Below are positions 41,642-49,726 of a stretch of DNA of 64,000 bases, in pieces. The notes beneath the pieces are model-generated. The model was not told the origin of the DNA. It made no database searches and worked only from the letters and a program-made list of their open reading frames with translations. The stretch covers positions 1 to 64,000 of the forward strand of contig CAYQEC010000003.1 of the NCBI GenBank assembly GCA_964416425.1. Direction: 5' to 3'. Position 1 is the stretch's first letter; each line of letters begins with the position of its first letter. The stretch is from CAYQEC01 sp964416425 (lineage in GTDB: Bacteria > Actinomycetota > Acidimicrobiia > Spongiisociales > UBA5794). A program made the position numbers and the translations under genes.

Positions 41642-42604
41642 ATGACGATGCGGGCCTGTCTCGACGATCTGCTCGACCGCACGGTGGTGGGGAGCTTCAC
41701 CAACATCGGCTACGCCCTCCGCAGCAAGGCCTGGGACCACCAGCTCCCGTCGCTGCGGGGGAGAGTGGTGATCGTCACCGGCGCCACCTCCGGATTGGGC
41801 CGGGTGGCCGCCGAGCGACTCGCCGCATTGGGTGCCGCGGTCCGCCTGGTGGCTCGATCCGCCTCCAAGGTCGAAACCGCCCGCTCCGAGATCGTCGCTG
41901 CCACCGGCAACGAAGACGTGGCGACCTACCTCGCTGACCTCTCGGAGACGCGGCAAGTGCGCGACCTTGCCATCGCGTTGCTGGCAGGGGAACCCGAGAT
42001 CCACGTGCTCGTCAACAACGCCGGGGCCCTCTTCCCAGAGCGGGCCGAGACCTCCGAAGGCATCGAGATGACTCTGGCGACCGACCTGCTCGGGCCGTTC
42101 CTGCTCACCAACATGCTGCTGCCCCGGCTCGAGGCCTCGGCCCCGGCCCGCGTCGTGAACGTCGCCTCGGGAGGCATGTACACCCAGCGGATCCGGGTCG
42201 ACGACCTCCAGAGCGAGCAAGGCGACTACAAGGGAGCGGCCGCCTATGCGCGGGCCAAGCGCGGTCTGGTGATCCTCACCGAGCTGTGGGCGAAGCGGCT
42301 CGCCGGCTCCGGTGTGGTGGCGCACGCCATGCACCCGGGATGGGTCGACACCCCGGGGGTGGCACGGTCGCTGCCGACCTTCCGCAGGCTCACCAAGCCG
42401 CTGCTACGGACGCCGGAGCAGGGCGCCGACACCATCGTCTGGCTCGCCGCCTCGGAGGAGGCCGCCGAGAGCAGCGGACGCTTCTGGCTCGACCGGCGTC
42501 CCCGACCGACCCATCGACTGCGCAGGACGGTCGAGACCCCGGAGGAGCGGCGCCGGCTGTGGCAAGCCCTCGAGGAGCTGGCAGGTTCGGGGTCAGCGCC
42601 GTAA
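41642..42604 (+). CDS. Short-chain dehydrogenase/reductase (DHRS12-like)
   Basis: 320 residues. The nucleotide motif is VTGATSGLGRVAAERLA (TGxxxGxG, residues ~45-60), NNAGALFPER follows, and the catalytic Ser, Tyr and Lys appear in NVASGGMYTQ and YARAKRGL. The N-terminal 40 residues and C-terminal ~60 residues extend the usual SDR core, as in DHRS12-like enzymes. It starts four bases after the SRPBCC gene, so the two are coupled and probably part of the lipid operon. Confidence 0.87.
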   Translation: MTMRACLDDLLDRTVVGSFTNIGYALRSKAWDHQLPSLRGRVVIVTGATSGLGRVAAERLAALGAAVRLVARSASKVETARSEIVAATGNEDVATYLADLSETRQVRDLAIALLAGEPEIHVLVNNAGALFPERAETSEGIEMTLATDLLGPFLLTNMLLPRLEASAPARVVNVASGGMYTQRIRVDDLQSEQGDYKGAAAYARAKRGLVILTELWAKRLAGSGVVAHAMHPGWVDTPGVARSLPTFRRLTKPLLRTPEQGADTIVWLAASEEAAESSGRFWLDRRPRPTHRLRRTVETPEERRRLWQALEELAGSGSAP

Positions 42605-42716
42605 CCGGAACCCCGGCTCCTGGCGGGGGCGAGATCCGAACGGTTACGGTGCCCCCTATCCCCACCAGATCCGGGCGCGCGAATCGAAGGGGAGCCCGGG
42701 ACGGAGGGTTGATGTG

Positions 42717-43415
42717 ATGACACACCGAACCACCGCACGCGTTGTGGGATCCCTGTTCATCCTTGGGTCGATCGCCGGTCTCGTCGGCGCGGCGCTCGAG
42801 CAGCCGATCATCGACGCCTCGGACTACCTGACCAAGGTGTCGCTCAACGAGAATCGTCTGGCGACCGGCGTGCTGCTGGAGCTCGTCATGGGCTTGGCAC
42901 TCGTGGGAGTGGCGGTTGCCATCTACCCCATCCTGAAACGGTTCAGCGAACGTTTGGCCGTGGGGTACGTCGCCGCCAGAGCCGTCGAGAGCGTGATCTA
43001 CGTCCTCAGCGCCGTCGGCTTGCTGACACTCCTGACGGTGGGTCACGACTACGTGAGTGCGAGCGGTGCCGACGCCGGCCAGCTCCAGAGGTTCGGCGAC
43101 CTGTTGCTGGCGCAAAGGGACTGGGCGGGGAGCGGGGTCCAGGATGCGGCCGTGTTCACCGTCAGTGCCCTGATCCTCAACTACCTGCTGTACCGGGCGC
43201 GGCTCGTGCCGCGCTGGCTCTCGCTGTGGGGCCTCATCGGCGCCGCGATGTACCTGGCGGCCGGCGTGATGGTCATCTACGGCCTGGAACCGTTCTCGAC
43301 CACCCAGGTCGTCATGGACGTCCCGCTCGGGGTGCAGGAGATGGCGCTGGCGTTGTGGCTGATCATCAAGGGGTTCAACCCAGCTGCGTTCGCGTCGGAG
43401 GCCGTCGCCGGGTAG
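42717..43415 (+). CDS. DUF4386 family membrane protein
   Basis: 232 residues with six or seven membrane helices. RTTARVVGSLFILGSIAGLV at the N-terminus, ARAVESVIYVLSAVGLL and the C-terminal LPLGVQEMALALWLIIKGFN-like segment match DUF4386. The ATG at 42717 is preceded by GGAGGG. Function is unknown. It is separated from the SDR gene by 112 bp and may have its own promoter. Confidence 0.85.
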   Translation: MTHRTTARVVGSLFILGSIAGLVGAALEQPIIDASDYLTKVSLNENRLATGVLLELVMGLALVGVAVAIYPILKRFSERLAVGYVAARAVESVIYVLSAVGLLTLLTVGHDYVSASGADAGQLQRFGDLLLAQRDWAGSGVQDAAVFTVSALILNYLLYRARLVPRWLSLWGLIGAAMYLAAGVMVIYGLEPFSTTQVVMDVPLGVQEMALALWLIIKGFNPAAFASEAVAG

Positions 43416-43491
43416 CGCGAGGGACTGACGACGCTCCGTCGCGCCACGGAGGGCGGCCAGGGCGTCGATCGGTGCTGTGAGAACAACCCGG

Positions 43492-44910
43492 TCAGTCGGA
43501 CCAGTCGCCCGGTGAGGCGGGTTCCGGAGGAACGACCTCGGAGGTCGCCGCCGGTTCCCGACCACCGAGGTCGAGCCGGAACGGCGGGTACTCGTCGCGC
43601 ATCAGCGCGGCGTAGGCCCCCACCCGAAGGCTCCAGCGGTTGAGGCCCATCACCAGGTCGAAGATGCCCTGCGGGTAGCGACCCGTGAAGAGCAGCATGA
43701 CCACCGCGATCAGGGTCAGCAGACCGATGAGGCCGCCGCCGAACTCGAGGACCCGGCCTCCGCCGCCGAGGCTGGTGGTCCACCACACGAGCCCGCTGGT
43801 GAACAACCCGACGATCAGGTAGTGGGGGATGGCGAGCAGCCACCACTTCACCAGGACGAGGCCACGCGACAGGCTCTCCGGGTAGGCGACATCGAGGTGG
43901 GCCGGGTAGTCGGCGTCCTCGAGCGTGAATGGCGGGTATTTGTCGGTGGCGGCGGCGCTGAAGGTGTAGAAGCTGACCCGCCAGCTCCACCGCATCACCC
44001 CGACGTTGAAGTCGAAGATCCCCTTCGGGTAGCGACCGGTGAACAGGATCGCGAAGAAGGCGACGATCGACAGCAGCGCGAACGCCACCCAGAGGAAGGC
44101 GAGCACTACGAAGTGGGGAATCGCCAGGAACCACTTGATGAGCCACATGGCCCGGCTCAAGCCCGGATCGATCGCGCCCTCGACCGTCACCGGATAGGGG
44201 CCGGTCCCCGCCGGGGTGCCGGCCTCGGCAACAGCCGCGGGCTCGGGCTCCTTGGTGGAACGAGTCGCCCACACCAGTACGAAGGCCGCCGCTGCTCCCA
44301 GCAGCAGGCCACCGACGAGCAGGCCGATGGCAACGGCCAGCAGGATGCTGATACGAACGCCCGCCTCGAGGTCGACGTTGACGTCGGCGGAGGCGTCGGC
44401 GTTCATCACGACCACGCTCCACGTCCCGGAGTCCACGTCCCAAGTGAGCGACTGCATGCCGGCGCCGGAGCTGGAGGCGGCCCAGAAGGTCTCGGCGGCC
44501 GGTGGACCGGCGGGAGCACCGCCGTCGGCGCGTCGGTACGAGACGTCGGTGCCGCTGGTCCCGAGGTGGGTCACCTCGTCACGGGCGACGCTCCCAAGGT
44601 AGGCGTCGACGTCGCTCGACGGACCAATGCCCACAAAGACGTCCTTGGCGTTGTTCGATTGCACGTCGAAGCGAACGTCGGCGAGGCCCGACGGCCACCA
44701 GTCTCCCGGGTGCGCGGCGAGGTCTACCTCACCCGACACCAGGGCAAAGTCCGAGGTGACGAGGTCGTAGTTCGGGCTCGTCAAGAACCCGTCGACGTCG
44801 CGCTGGGTTCCATACGCCCAGCTCAAGGTGATGCCTCCGACGATGAGACCCATGGCCACGATCCCGATGAGTCCGCCCAGGATCCCGACGATGATCCTGC
44901 CAGCTTTCAT
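43492..44910 (-). CDS. Double DUF4389 membrane protein
   Basis: 472 residues. N-terminal helix (residues 5-28), a beta-rich outside domain (~30-200), one helix around 205-235, then two DUF4389 repeats, each with LIKWFLAIPHFVVL or VLVKWWLLAIPHYLIV and LFTGRYPKGIFDF or LFTGRYPQGIFDL. Repeats are ~110 residues apart. Start at the ATG at 44910 has GAGAAGGGG upstream. The protein may sense or bind a surface ligand; function unknown. Confidence 0.85.
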   Translation of the reverse strand: MKAGRIIVGILGGLIGIVAMGLIVGGITLSWAYGTQRDVDGFLTSPNYDLVTSDFALVSGEVDLAAHPGDWWPSGLADVRFDVQSNNAKDVFVGIGPSSDVDAYLGSVARDEVTHLGTSGTDVSYRRADGGAPAGPPAAETFWAASSSGAGMQSLTWDVDSGTWSVVVMNADASADVNVDLEAGVRISILLAVAIGLLVGGLLLGAAAAFVLVWATRSTKEPEPAAVAEAGTPAGTGPYPVTVEGAIDPGLSRAMWLIKWFLAIPHFVVLAFLWVAFALLSIVAFFAILFTGRYPKGIFDFNVGVMRWSWRVSFYTFSAAATDKYPPFTLEDADYPAHLDVAYPESLSRGLVLVKWWLLAIPHYLIVGLFTSGLVWWTTSLGGGGRVLEFGGGLIGLLTLIAVVMLLFTGRYPQGIFDLVMGLNRWSLRVGAYAALMRDEYPPFRLDLGGREPAATSEVVPPEPASPGDWSD

Positions 44911-45179
44911 CTTGCACCCCTTCTCCGTCGCTGACTCCCGGGCGCATTGTGCCGCAACGGAATCGGGGCGTGCCAGTGGCACCACAGAGCAGAGCCGAAT
45001 CGCGACCCTCGGTCACCACTGCGCCGTGCAGCGGGGAGCCTATTGCCAGGAGATGGTAGACGCGAGATACTGGCGGAGCACGCCCGGCGCGATTCGACCG
45101 GCAGCGAGGGGGCCCCACGACGCATCGAACTCGGAGAGGCGATCTACCCCCCGAGGCGGGGAGGGCGACGGCCTCGGCG

Positions 45180-45953
45180 GTGCTGGCGGCGTGTCTCCTG
45201 GCGGCGGCCGTGGCCGGCTGTGGAGCGGGGGAGGCCTCCAGGGCCGGGGACAGTGAGCGGGAGGCGGCTGCGGCCACGGTTCCGGTGACGACGGCGGCAG
45301 AGCCGGTGGGGAAGCCGGTGATGATGGTGGATCCGGTGCCGTATGCGTTCGAGGCTCTGGTTGAGAGTGCCGATGTGGTGGTGACGGGGCGGATCGTCGG
45401 CGTCGATCCGGTGACGAAGTGGAGCACACCCGATGGACGACTCGAGTCCTTCATCGACGGAGATCACCGCGCCGGTCCTCCGGCGGAGTGGCAGGAGGTG
45501 ACGGTGGCGGTGGATCGGGCGCTGGTGGATACCCGGTTGGTGGTATCGGACGAGCCGTTGCTGGTGCGCTACCAGGTGGCGACACCGACGTATGAGGCGA
45601 TCGGTCCTGCGCTGGAAGGTTCGCAGGTGTTCGTATGTGGCATGTTCATCCATACCACGTTCTCTGACGGATCGGAGCAAGAGCTGCTGTTCATGCGGGA
45701 GCAGGCGACGTACCTGGAGGCGGAGCCGGGGATGATGGTGCGCCTCTACAGCGTCATCGAGGCGCAGCACTATGCGGAGATGGCGGCTGGTCCGGCGCTG
45801 CGGCGCAGCGATGCCGATGCGGTCAGCATGGACGAGTTGGTCGATCGGGTCGTGAACCCGAGGCCCCGGTCGGAGTGGCTGGGCGACCACGACTATGACC
45901 TACTGGATGCGGAGCCGGTGACCGACCCCGATGCGAAGCTGATCGTCCCGTAG
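45180..45953 (+). CDS. Hypothetical lipoprotein
   Basis: 257 residues from a GTG. A short signal ends at a lipobox, LLAAAVAGC (Cys near residue 14). The body is soluble and beta-rich, with VPYAFEALVESADVVVTGRI near residue 53 and an acidic C-terminus, DLLDAEPVTDPDAKLIVP. The signal lacks the usual N-terminal basic residues, and no start lies further upstream in frame, so the 5' end may be eroded. The 270 bases upstream contain no other gene. Family not recognised. Confidence 0.6.
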   Translation: MLAACLLAAAVAGCGAGEASRAGDSEREAAAATVPVTTAAEPVGKPVMMVDPVPYAFEALVESADVVVTGRIVGVDPVTKWSTPDGRLESFIDGDHRAGPPAEWQEVTVAVDRALVDTRLVVSDEPLLVRYQVATPTYEAIGPALEGSQVFVCGMFIHTTFSDGSEQELLFMREQATYLEAEPGMMVRLYSVIEAQHYAEMAAGPALRRSDADAVSMDELVDRVVNPRPRSEWLGDHDYDLLDAEPVTDPDAKLIVP

Positions 45954-45967
45954 CGTCGCCGCGGCGG

Positions 45968-46501
45968 CTACATGCCCCAGTACCAGTCGGCGAAGCGCAC
46001 CGTACGCGTGCGGTGGGCTCGGCTCCGGGCCGTGGCCGGGAACCATGCCAGCTCACGGCCGCCCGCGGCCGCGGCGGAGCGGGCGTGGACGCCTCGGAGT
46101 CCGGCATCCTTCGCCTCGACTCCGATCGGCTGGCACCGCTCGCGTGGCACCGGCGTTCCGTCGTCGGCGAGCGGATAGCCGGCGGGGAGCCCGGCAGCGG
46201 CCACCCCGGCGGGGGAGTGGACGTCGGCCACCCGCTGGCGGCGTGGCAAGGTGACGCCGACCAGGATCGGGCCGGTGTCGTTGCGGAGATCCTCCGGTTC
46301 GTACGGCCAGTTCGCGACGAACGCCCGCAGGTTGGCGCGGGCGGTGGCGGCGTCCTCGTTGAGGTAGAGGGTCGGGAAGCTGTCCGGCGGGTTCCAGCGG
46401 CCGCCCCGAGTGGCGGCGTAGGTGGGATCGAGCGGATCACGCCACCTGCGGTCGGCGACGCGCAGCCACTCGTGGCCGTCACGGAGCGATTCGGTCCTCA
46501 C
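45968..46501 (-). CDS. RES domain toxin (NAD+ phosphorylase/hydrolase type)
   Basis: 177 residues. GGRWNPPDSFPTLYLNEDAA contains the RES-domain Arg35, Tyr46 and Glu49, the NAD-binding catalytic trio in MbcT-type toxins, and the C-terminal strands follow. Such toxins deplete NAD+ in growth arrest. The GTG start overlaps the antitoxin stop (GTGA, 46498-46501), the usual toxin-second order. The final Gly-Met end is close to the lipoprotein stop on the other strand. Confidence 0.87.
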   Translation of the reverse strand: MRTESLRDGHEWLRVADRRWRDPLDPTYAATRGGRWNPPDSFPTLYLNEDAATARANLRAFVANWPYEPEDLRNDTGPILVGVTLPRRQRVADVHSPAGVAAAGLPAGYPLADDGTPVPRERCQPIGVEAKDAGLRGVHARSAAAAGGRELAWFPATARSRAHRTRTVRFADWYWGM

Positions 46502-46947
46502 GACTGGACCCGGCGGAAGTCGAACATGGCGCGGCAGGCTTCAAGGACGTCACGGTGTCGACCGTCGCCGAGCAGGTCGAGGAGGGAGACGCCGTCGAGA
46601 GCGGGGATGGGACGCTGCACGACCGCCGGAATCCGGTCACGCTGCAGGTAGTGGACGAGCACGTCGGTAGCGGCGGCCAGGTCGGCGACGGCGGCTTCCC
46701 GCTCGGCGGGAATGCCACCTGCAATCCACTTGCCAACTGCCTGCCGGCTCACCCCGAAACGGCGCCCGGCCTCGGCCTGGCTCAGGCCCCACACCCGGAG
46801 CACGCGCTCGAAGGCTTTGGCGCTGCGGCGCTGCTCGAAGGCGTCGGCGAAGGCGTCGAGCCAGTCGGGATCGGCAGCGCCCTCGCTGACGAGCGCCTCG
46901 GCGGCCTTGGCGGGAGGCAAGGTGGTGAGGGAGGCGGCAACAGTCAC
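46498..46947 (-). CDS. Xre/ParS-type antitoxin of the RES toxin
   Basis: 149 residues if started at the GTG at 46947. AAGGAG is six bases upstream of it, whereas the longer TTG start at 46974 overlaps the -10 box and would be absent from the mRNA. The middle contains the helix-turn-helix LSQAEAGRRFGVSRQAVGKW (~residues 62-81). The C-terminal toxin-contact domain is RIPAVVQRPIPALDGVSLLD and ILEACRAMFDF-like VLEACRAMFDF. It binds and silences the toxin and should repress its own operon. Confidence 0.87.
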   Translation of the reverse strand: MTVAASLTTLPPAKAAEALVSEGAADPDWLDAFADAFEQRRSAKAFERVLRVWGLSQAEAGRRFGVSRQAVGKWIAGGIPAEREAAVADLAAATDVLVHYLQRDRIPAVVQRPIPALDGVSLLDLLGDGRHRDVLEACRAMFDFRRVQS

Positions 46948-46973
46948 AGCGAACTCCTTGATCGCGCCCTGCA

Positions 46974-47008
46974 ACCGTACGTCAACCGCTACCGCTTGTC
47001 AACCTACC
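46974..47008 (-). promoter_or_regulatory. Toxin-antitoxin promoter with direct-repeat operator
   Basis: On the minus strand, TTGACA (47002-46997) and TACGGT (46979-46974) are 17 bp apart, the ideal spacing. The sequence GCGGTAG followed by GGTTGAC or GTTGAC occurs twice in direct repeat over 46980-47008, overlapping the -35 and spacer, a likely antitoxin operator. Confidence 0.75.
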
Positions 47009-47021
47009 GCCTGCCCTTGCC

Positions 47022-47195
47022 TCACTGCGGCGTGAGGTCGAACCAGTATTGGGTGCCGGTGGGGACGTGGGTGACGCGTACGACAGGCTCACCTGGGACA
47101 CGAAGAGCTGCGTGCCGTCGGGAGCAGGCTCGCCGCCGAAGTCGAGCACGGTGGCCTCGTCGTCCGGGGCGATGTAGACGAGGGCGGTGAAACGG
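47022..47195 (-). pseudogene. Decayed 3' fragment of a paralogue of the lipoprotein at 49727-50698
   Basis: The stop-proximal ~75 bases match the lipoprotein gene's 3' end (VTHVPTGTQYWFDLTPQ against VTHVPTGTEYWFDLTPQ). The next ~105 bases match an internal region (YIAPDDEATVLD, PAPDGTQLFV). Between them about 230 bases are missing and the frame shifts at the junction near 47088. Upstream of 47195 similarity ends. No start codon remains. Confidence 0.8.
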
Positions 47196-47375
47196 GGGAG
47201 CCGTTCCAGGCGGTGGCTACTGCCGTCGCCGGGCTCCTCTCACATTTCATGGTCCCGGCGATTTGGCGCTTCAGGCCGGATGTCCCGATTCGCCTCACGG
47301 ATGAGGTCCGTTGAGCTACGGACCGGACCCGAACCCCGCAGGGCATGCTCCTCCTCCAACCACCATGGAGCTACC

Positions 47376-47516
47376 TCACTTCTCGAGCGCCTGGGCGAGA
47401 TTGCTGAGACCGGCTGCCAGCGCTTGCTGGCCGCTCTTCACGTCGTCGAGCTCACGCAGTATCTGATCGAGCACCTTGACGATCTGCTCGTTGGTCGGGT
47501 TCGGGGTGGTTGCCAT
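47376..47516 (-). CDS. 46-residue hypothetical protein with perfect ribosome site
   Basis: A 46-residue protein starting MATTPNPTNEQIVKVLDQIL, then an amphipathic helix RELDDVKSGQQALAAGL and SNLAQALEK, probably a short coiled coil. The ATG at 47516 is preceded by AAGGAGGTGA (plus-strand positions 47529-47520), a full ten-base match to the 16S rRNA anti-Shine-Dalgarno, four to five bases ahead. It is isolated between two gene remnants. Function not recognised; a small partner or antitoxin-like protein is conceivable. Confidence 0.65.
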   Translation of the reverse strand: MATTPNPTNEQIVKVLDQILRELDDVKSGQQALAAGLSNLAQALEK

Positions 47517-47618
47517 CTGTCACCTCCTTCCTCGTCTCACCGTAGCGGGCGGGTGTGCCCTGTGGCCTCGAGGTTGCCGGGCAGGCTGCGGGAGCGCAGG
47601 AGCGACGGGGTGCCGCCG

Positions 47619-47855
47619 ATGTCCTTCGAACTCAAGCGCCGTTAGGAACCGGAGATCCGGTCGCTCCTGGAGCGCCTGCGAGCCGGCACAGCCGGTGATC
47701 TCGATACCTATGGCGCGACCAATCCGGCAGAGGTGCTCGCCGTGGCCACTGAAGCCTTCTTCGACACCCCGGCGTCGCTGCAGCGTGATGAGCCGGAGCT
47801 CTACGGGTTGCTCCGTGATTCCTACCGTCAGGACCGGGTCGCGCGCGGCCGGTGA
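47619..47855 (+). pseudogene. Collapsed remnant of an M90 (MtfA-like) metallopeptidase gene
   Basis: Bases 47646-47855 encode, in one frame, a C-terminal fragment with YGATNPAEVLAVATEAFFDTP and LYGLLRDSYRQD, the well-known tail of the MtfA/M90 zinc peptidase family. In the same frame 47619-47645 reads MSFELKRR then a TAG stop. The central part with the HExxH zinc site is missing, so the two ends look joined by an internal deletion. Not expected to make an active enzyme. Confidence 0.7.
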
Positions 47856-47941
47856 GGGCGGGCCTGAGGCCCGCCGGCTCGAATGCCCCGCGGACTGCGC
47901 CCGGAGGAAGTCGGTATCCTCCCGGTGGCTCGGGCAGGAGC

Positions 47942-48958
47942 ATGATGACGGATGACCAGATGGTTCGGCGTATCGAGAGCAGCGCGCGCCGCCACATCTA
48001 TGTCGAGCGTGTCAACGCCGTCGTCGACTACGTCGAACGGCATCTCGCCGAGGAGCTGACGCTCGACAAGTTGGCCGAGGTGGCCCATTTCTCGCCCTAC
48101 CACTTTCATCGGGTGTTCAGCGCCCTGGCGGGGGAGACGCTGAGTCGGTTCATTACACGGATCCGCATCGAGCGTGCGGCGACGCAGCTTCCGCAGTATC
48201 CGCAGCGGAGGGTGACCGAGATCGCGGCCGGATGCGGGTTCACCAGCCCTTCGTCGTTCGCCCGCGCCTTTCGGGATGCCTTCGGCATGAGCGCGACCGA
48301 GTGGAGGAATGGTGGCTACCAGGAGTATGAGAAGGCGCCCGGGGAGAGCATTCGCGACACGCTCGGCACCATGGGCGTTCTCGACGAGAGCTTCGGGATC
48401 ATCGGCACGCTCATGAATCCCCAATCGGGGCGTATCACTTGGAGCGTCCGGTGTGGCACCTTGGGAACGGCGACCGTGACCGTCGAGCAGCTGCCGGACC
48501 TGGAGCTGGCGTACGTCCGTCACACCGGCCGCTACCAGGGAATGGGCGAGGTTTTCGCCGAGGCCTTCAATCGCCTCATGACGTGGGCCCAGCCCCGGGG
48601 CTTGGTGACATCCGGAGCCTGGGTGCTCACCGTGTGCCACGACGACCCGACCATCACTGATGACGCGAAGCTTCGGGTGAGTGCCTGCCTCAACGTTCCG
48701 GAGGACACCCCGGCCTCTGGCGAGATCGGCCGCATGCGGGTCGAGGGCGGAAGCTACGCGGTCGGCCACTTCGAACTGGGCGAGAAGGACTACGGAGAGG
48801 CCTGGCATGCGCTCACTGGCGGCTGGCTGCCCGACAGCGGGTACGAGCCCGACGACGGCTATCCGTACGAGCGCTACTTCGTGGGCCGCGCGGCGAGCAC
48901 CCCGGGCAAGGAGGCCGTCGACATCTGCCTGCCCGTGCGGCCTCTGCGGCGCTACTGA
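47942..48958 (+). CDS. AraC family regulator with GyrI-like ligand-binding domain
   Basis: 338 residues. Residues 18-115 form two AraC-type helix-turn-helices (LTLDKLAEVAHFSPYHFHRV and VTEIAAGCGFTSPSSFARAF). Residues ~175-335 are a GyrI-like/SOUL small-molecule domain (VEQLPDLELAYVRHTGRYQG, LTVCHDDP, YAVGHFELGEKDYGEAWHAL). The ATG at 47942 is followed by a second ATG; either could be used. The 3' end overlaps the convergent trmO by 7 bp. Confidence 0.9.
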   Translation: MMTDDQMVRRIESSARRHIYVERVNAVVDYVERHLAEELTLDKLAEVAHFSPYHFHRVFSALAGETLSRFITRIRIERAATQLPQYPQRRVTEIAAGCGFTSPSSFARAFRDAFGMSATEWRNGGYQEYEKAPGESIRDTLGTMGVLDESFGIIGTLMNPQSGRITWSVRCGTLGTATVTVEQLPDLELAYVRHTGRYQGMGEVFAEAFNRLMTWAQPRGLVTSGAWVLTVCHDDPTITDDAKLRVSACLNVPEDTPASGEIGRMRVEGGSYAVGHFELGEKDYGEAWHALTGGWLPDSGYEPDDGYPYERYFVGRAASTPGKEAVDICLPVRPLRRY

Positions 48959-49440
48959 GCGTTCTCGAACACGGATCCCCAGTCGAACGACCCGGAATCC
49001 TCGTACCACTGGGGCCACTCGGCGCACCATTGCGGGCTGTGAGCGTCACGGATGCGGTCAGCGCAGGGCAGGTACGGCTTCAGGTCGAGGATCGGAGTCC
49101 CGTCGTCGGCGTCGATGAAGGCAATCTGGACGACGCCGCTATCGGCGTCGAGCGAGATGATCGGGGTGGCAGTGAGAGCGATCGGGTTGGGTCGTGCCGG
49201 CGATCGCGTGGCGAAGATACCGACCTGCTCGGGGCCCTCCTTGTATGGCTTCTCGGCGATCGTCATCTCCCGGAATGCCGGCTCGTCGAGATGATGGCAC
49301 CACCACAGGACGTTGACGTGGCTGAAGCCGCCCAACTCCGTGAGAGCCGGTCGGTAGGCCTCGTCAATCTCGAGTGAGTGTCCGTTTCTATCGATGACGA
49401 CGCGGCCGATGGGGTTGACGCTGAATGGGGGAGCGGGCAT
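48952..49440 (-). CDS. TrmO/TsaA family tRNA (m6t6A37) methyltransferase
   Basis: 162 residues. SVNPIGRVVIDRNGHSLEID, FSHVNVLWWCHHLD and the SAM-site motif IFATRSPARPNPIALT (residues ~75-90) are characteristic of TrmO, which methylates t6A37 in threonyl tRNAs. DLKPYLPCADRIRDA completes the family. It is compact, lacking the C-terminal extension of enterobacterial TrmO, like many actinobacterial members. It overlaps the AraC gene end. Confidence 0.87.
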   Translation of the reverse strand: MPAPPFSVNPIGRVVIDRNGHSLEIDEAYRPALTELGGFSHVNVLWWCHHLDEPAFREMTIAEKPYKEGPEQVGIFATRSPARPNPIALTATPIISLDADSGVVQIAFIDADDGTPILDLKPYLPCADRIRDAHSPQWCAEWPQWYEDSGSFDWGSVFENAQ

Positions 49441-49572
49441 GGTGCGGCCTCCTGATCGGGCAGCTCGGACGGCTGCGTGACGCCACCGTATGGCCAGACG
49501 AGGCGAAGCGCTTCGCGTATCTTGCGAAGGACTCCTCAACCCTTGCGCACCGGCCGGTGGGGGAGCGGGGGA

Positions 49573-49716
49573 GTGGCGCTCCACCTCTTCGGGGTCCCGC
49601 ACCCGGCGGAATCGGGGGACCGTCTCGACAGCGCCCTGTTCGACCACGGGTACGAACCGGGCACGTACCGGGAGGGCTCGGGCCTGAGCCGGCGTTACGT
49701 CAAGCACATGCCCTGA
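49573..49716 (+). CDS. Small hypothetical protein
   Basis: 47 residues from a GTG with GGGAGCGGGGG ahead. It reads MALHLFGVPHPAESGDRLDS in part and ends SRRYVKHMP. No membrane segment is seen. It could be a small gene or a fragment of a larger one, since the upstream 130 bases hold no other feature. Its stop is ten bases from the convergent lipoprotein gene. Confidence 0.35.
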   Translation: MALHLFGVPHPAESGDRLDSALFDHGYEPGTYREGSGLSRRYVKHMP

Positions 49717-49726
49717 GCGAGGCGGC

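Noticed and set aside
47250..47340. tRNA-like segment on the minus strand (TAGCTCAACGG-like D-arm)
   Set aside because: A D-arm resemblance is seen, but no matching acceptor, anticodon or T-arm (GGTTCGAATCC) could be assembled.
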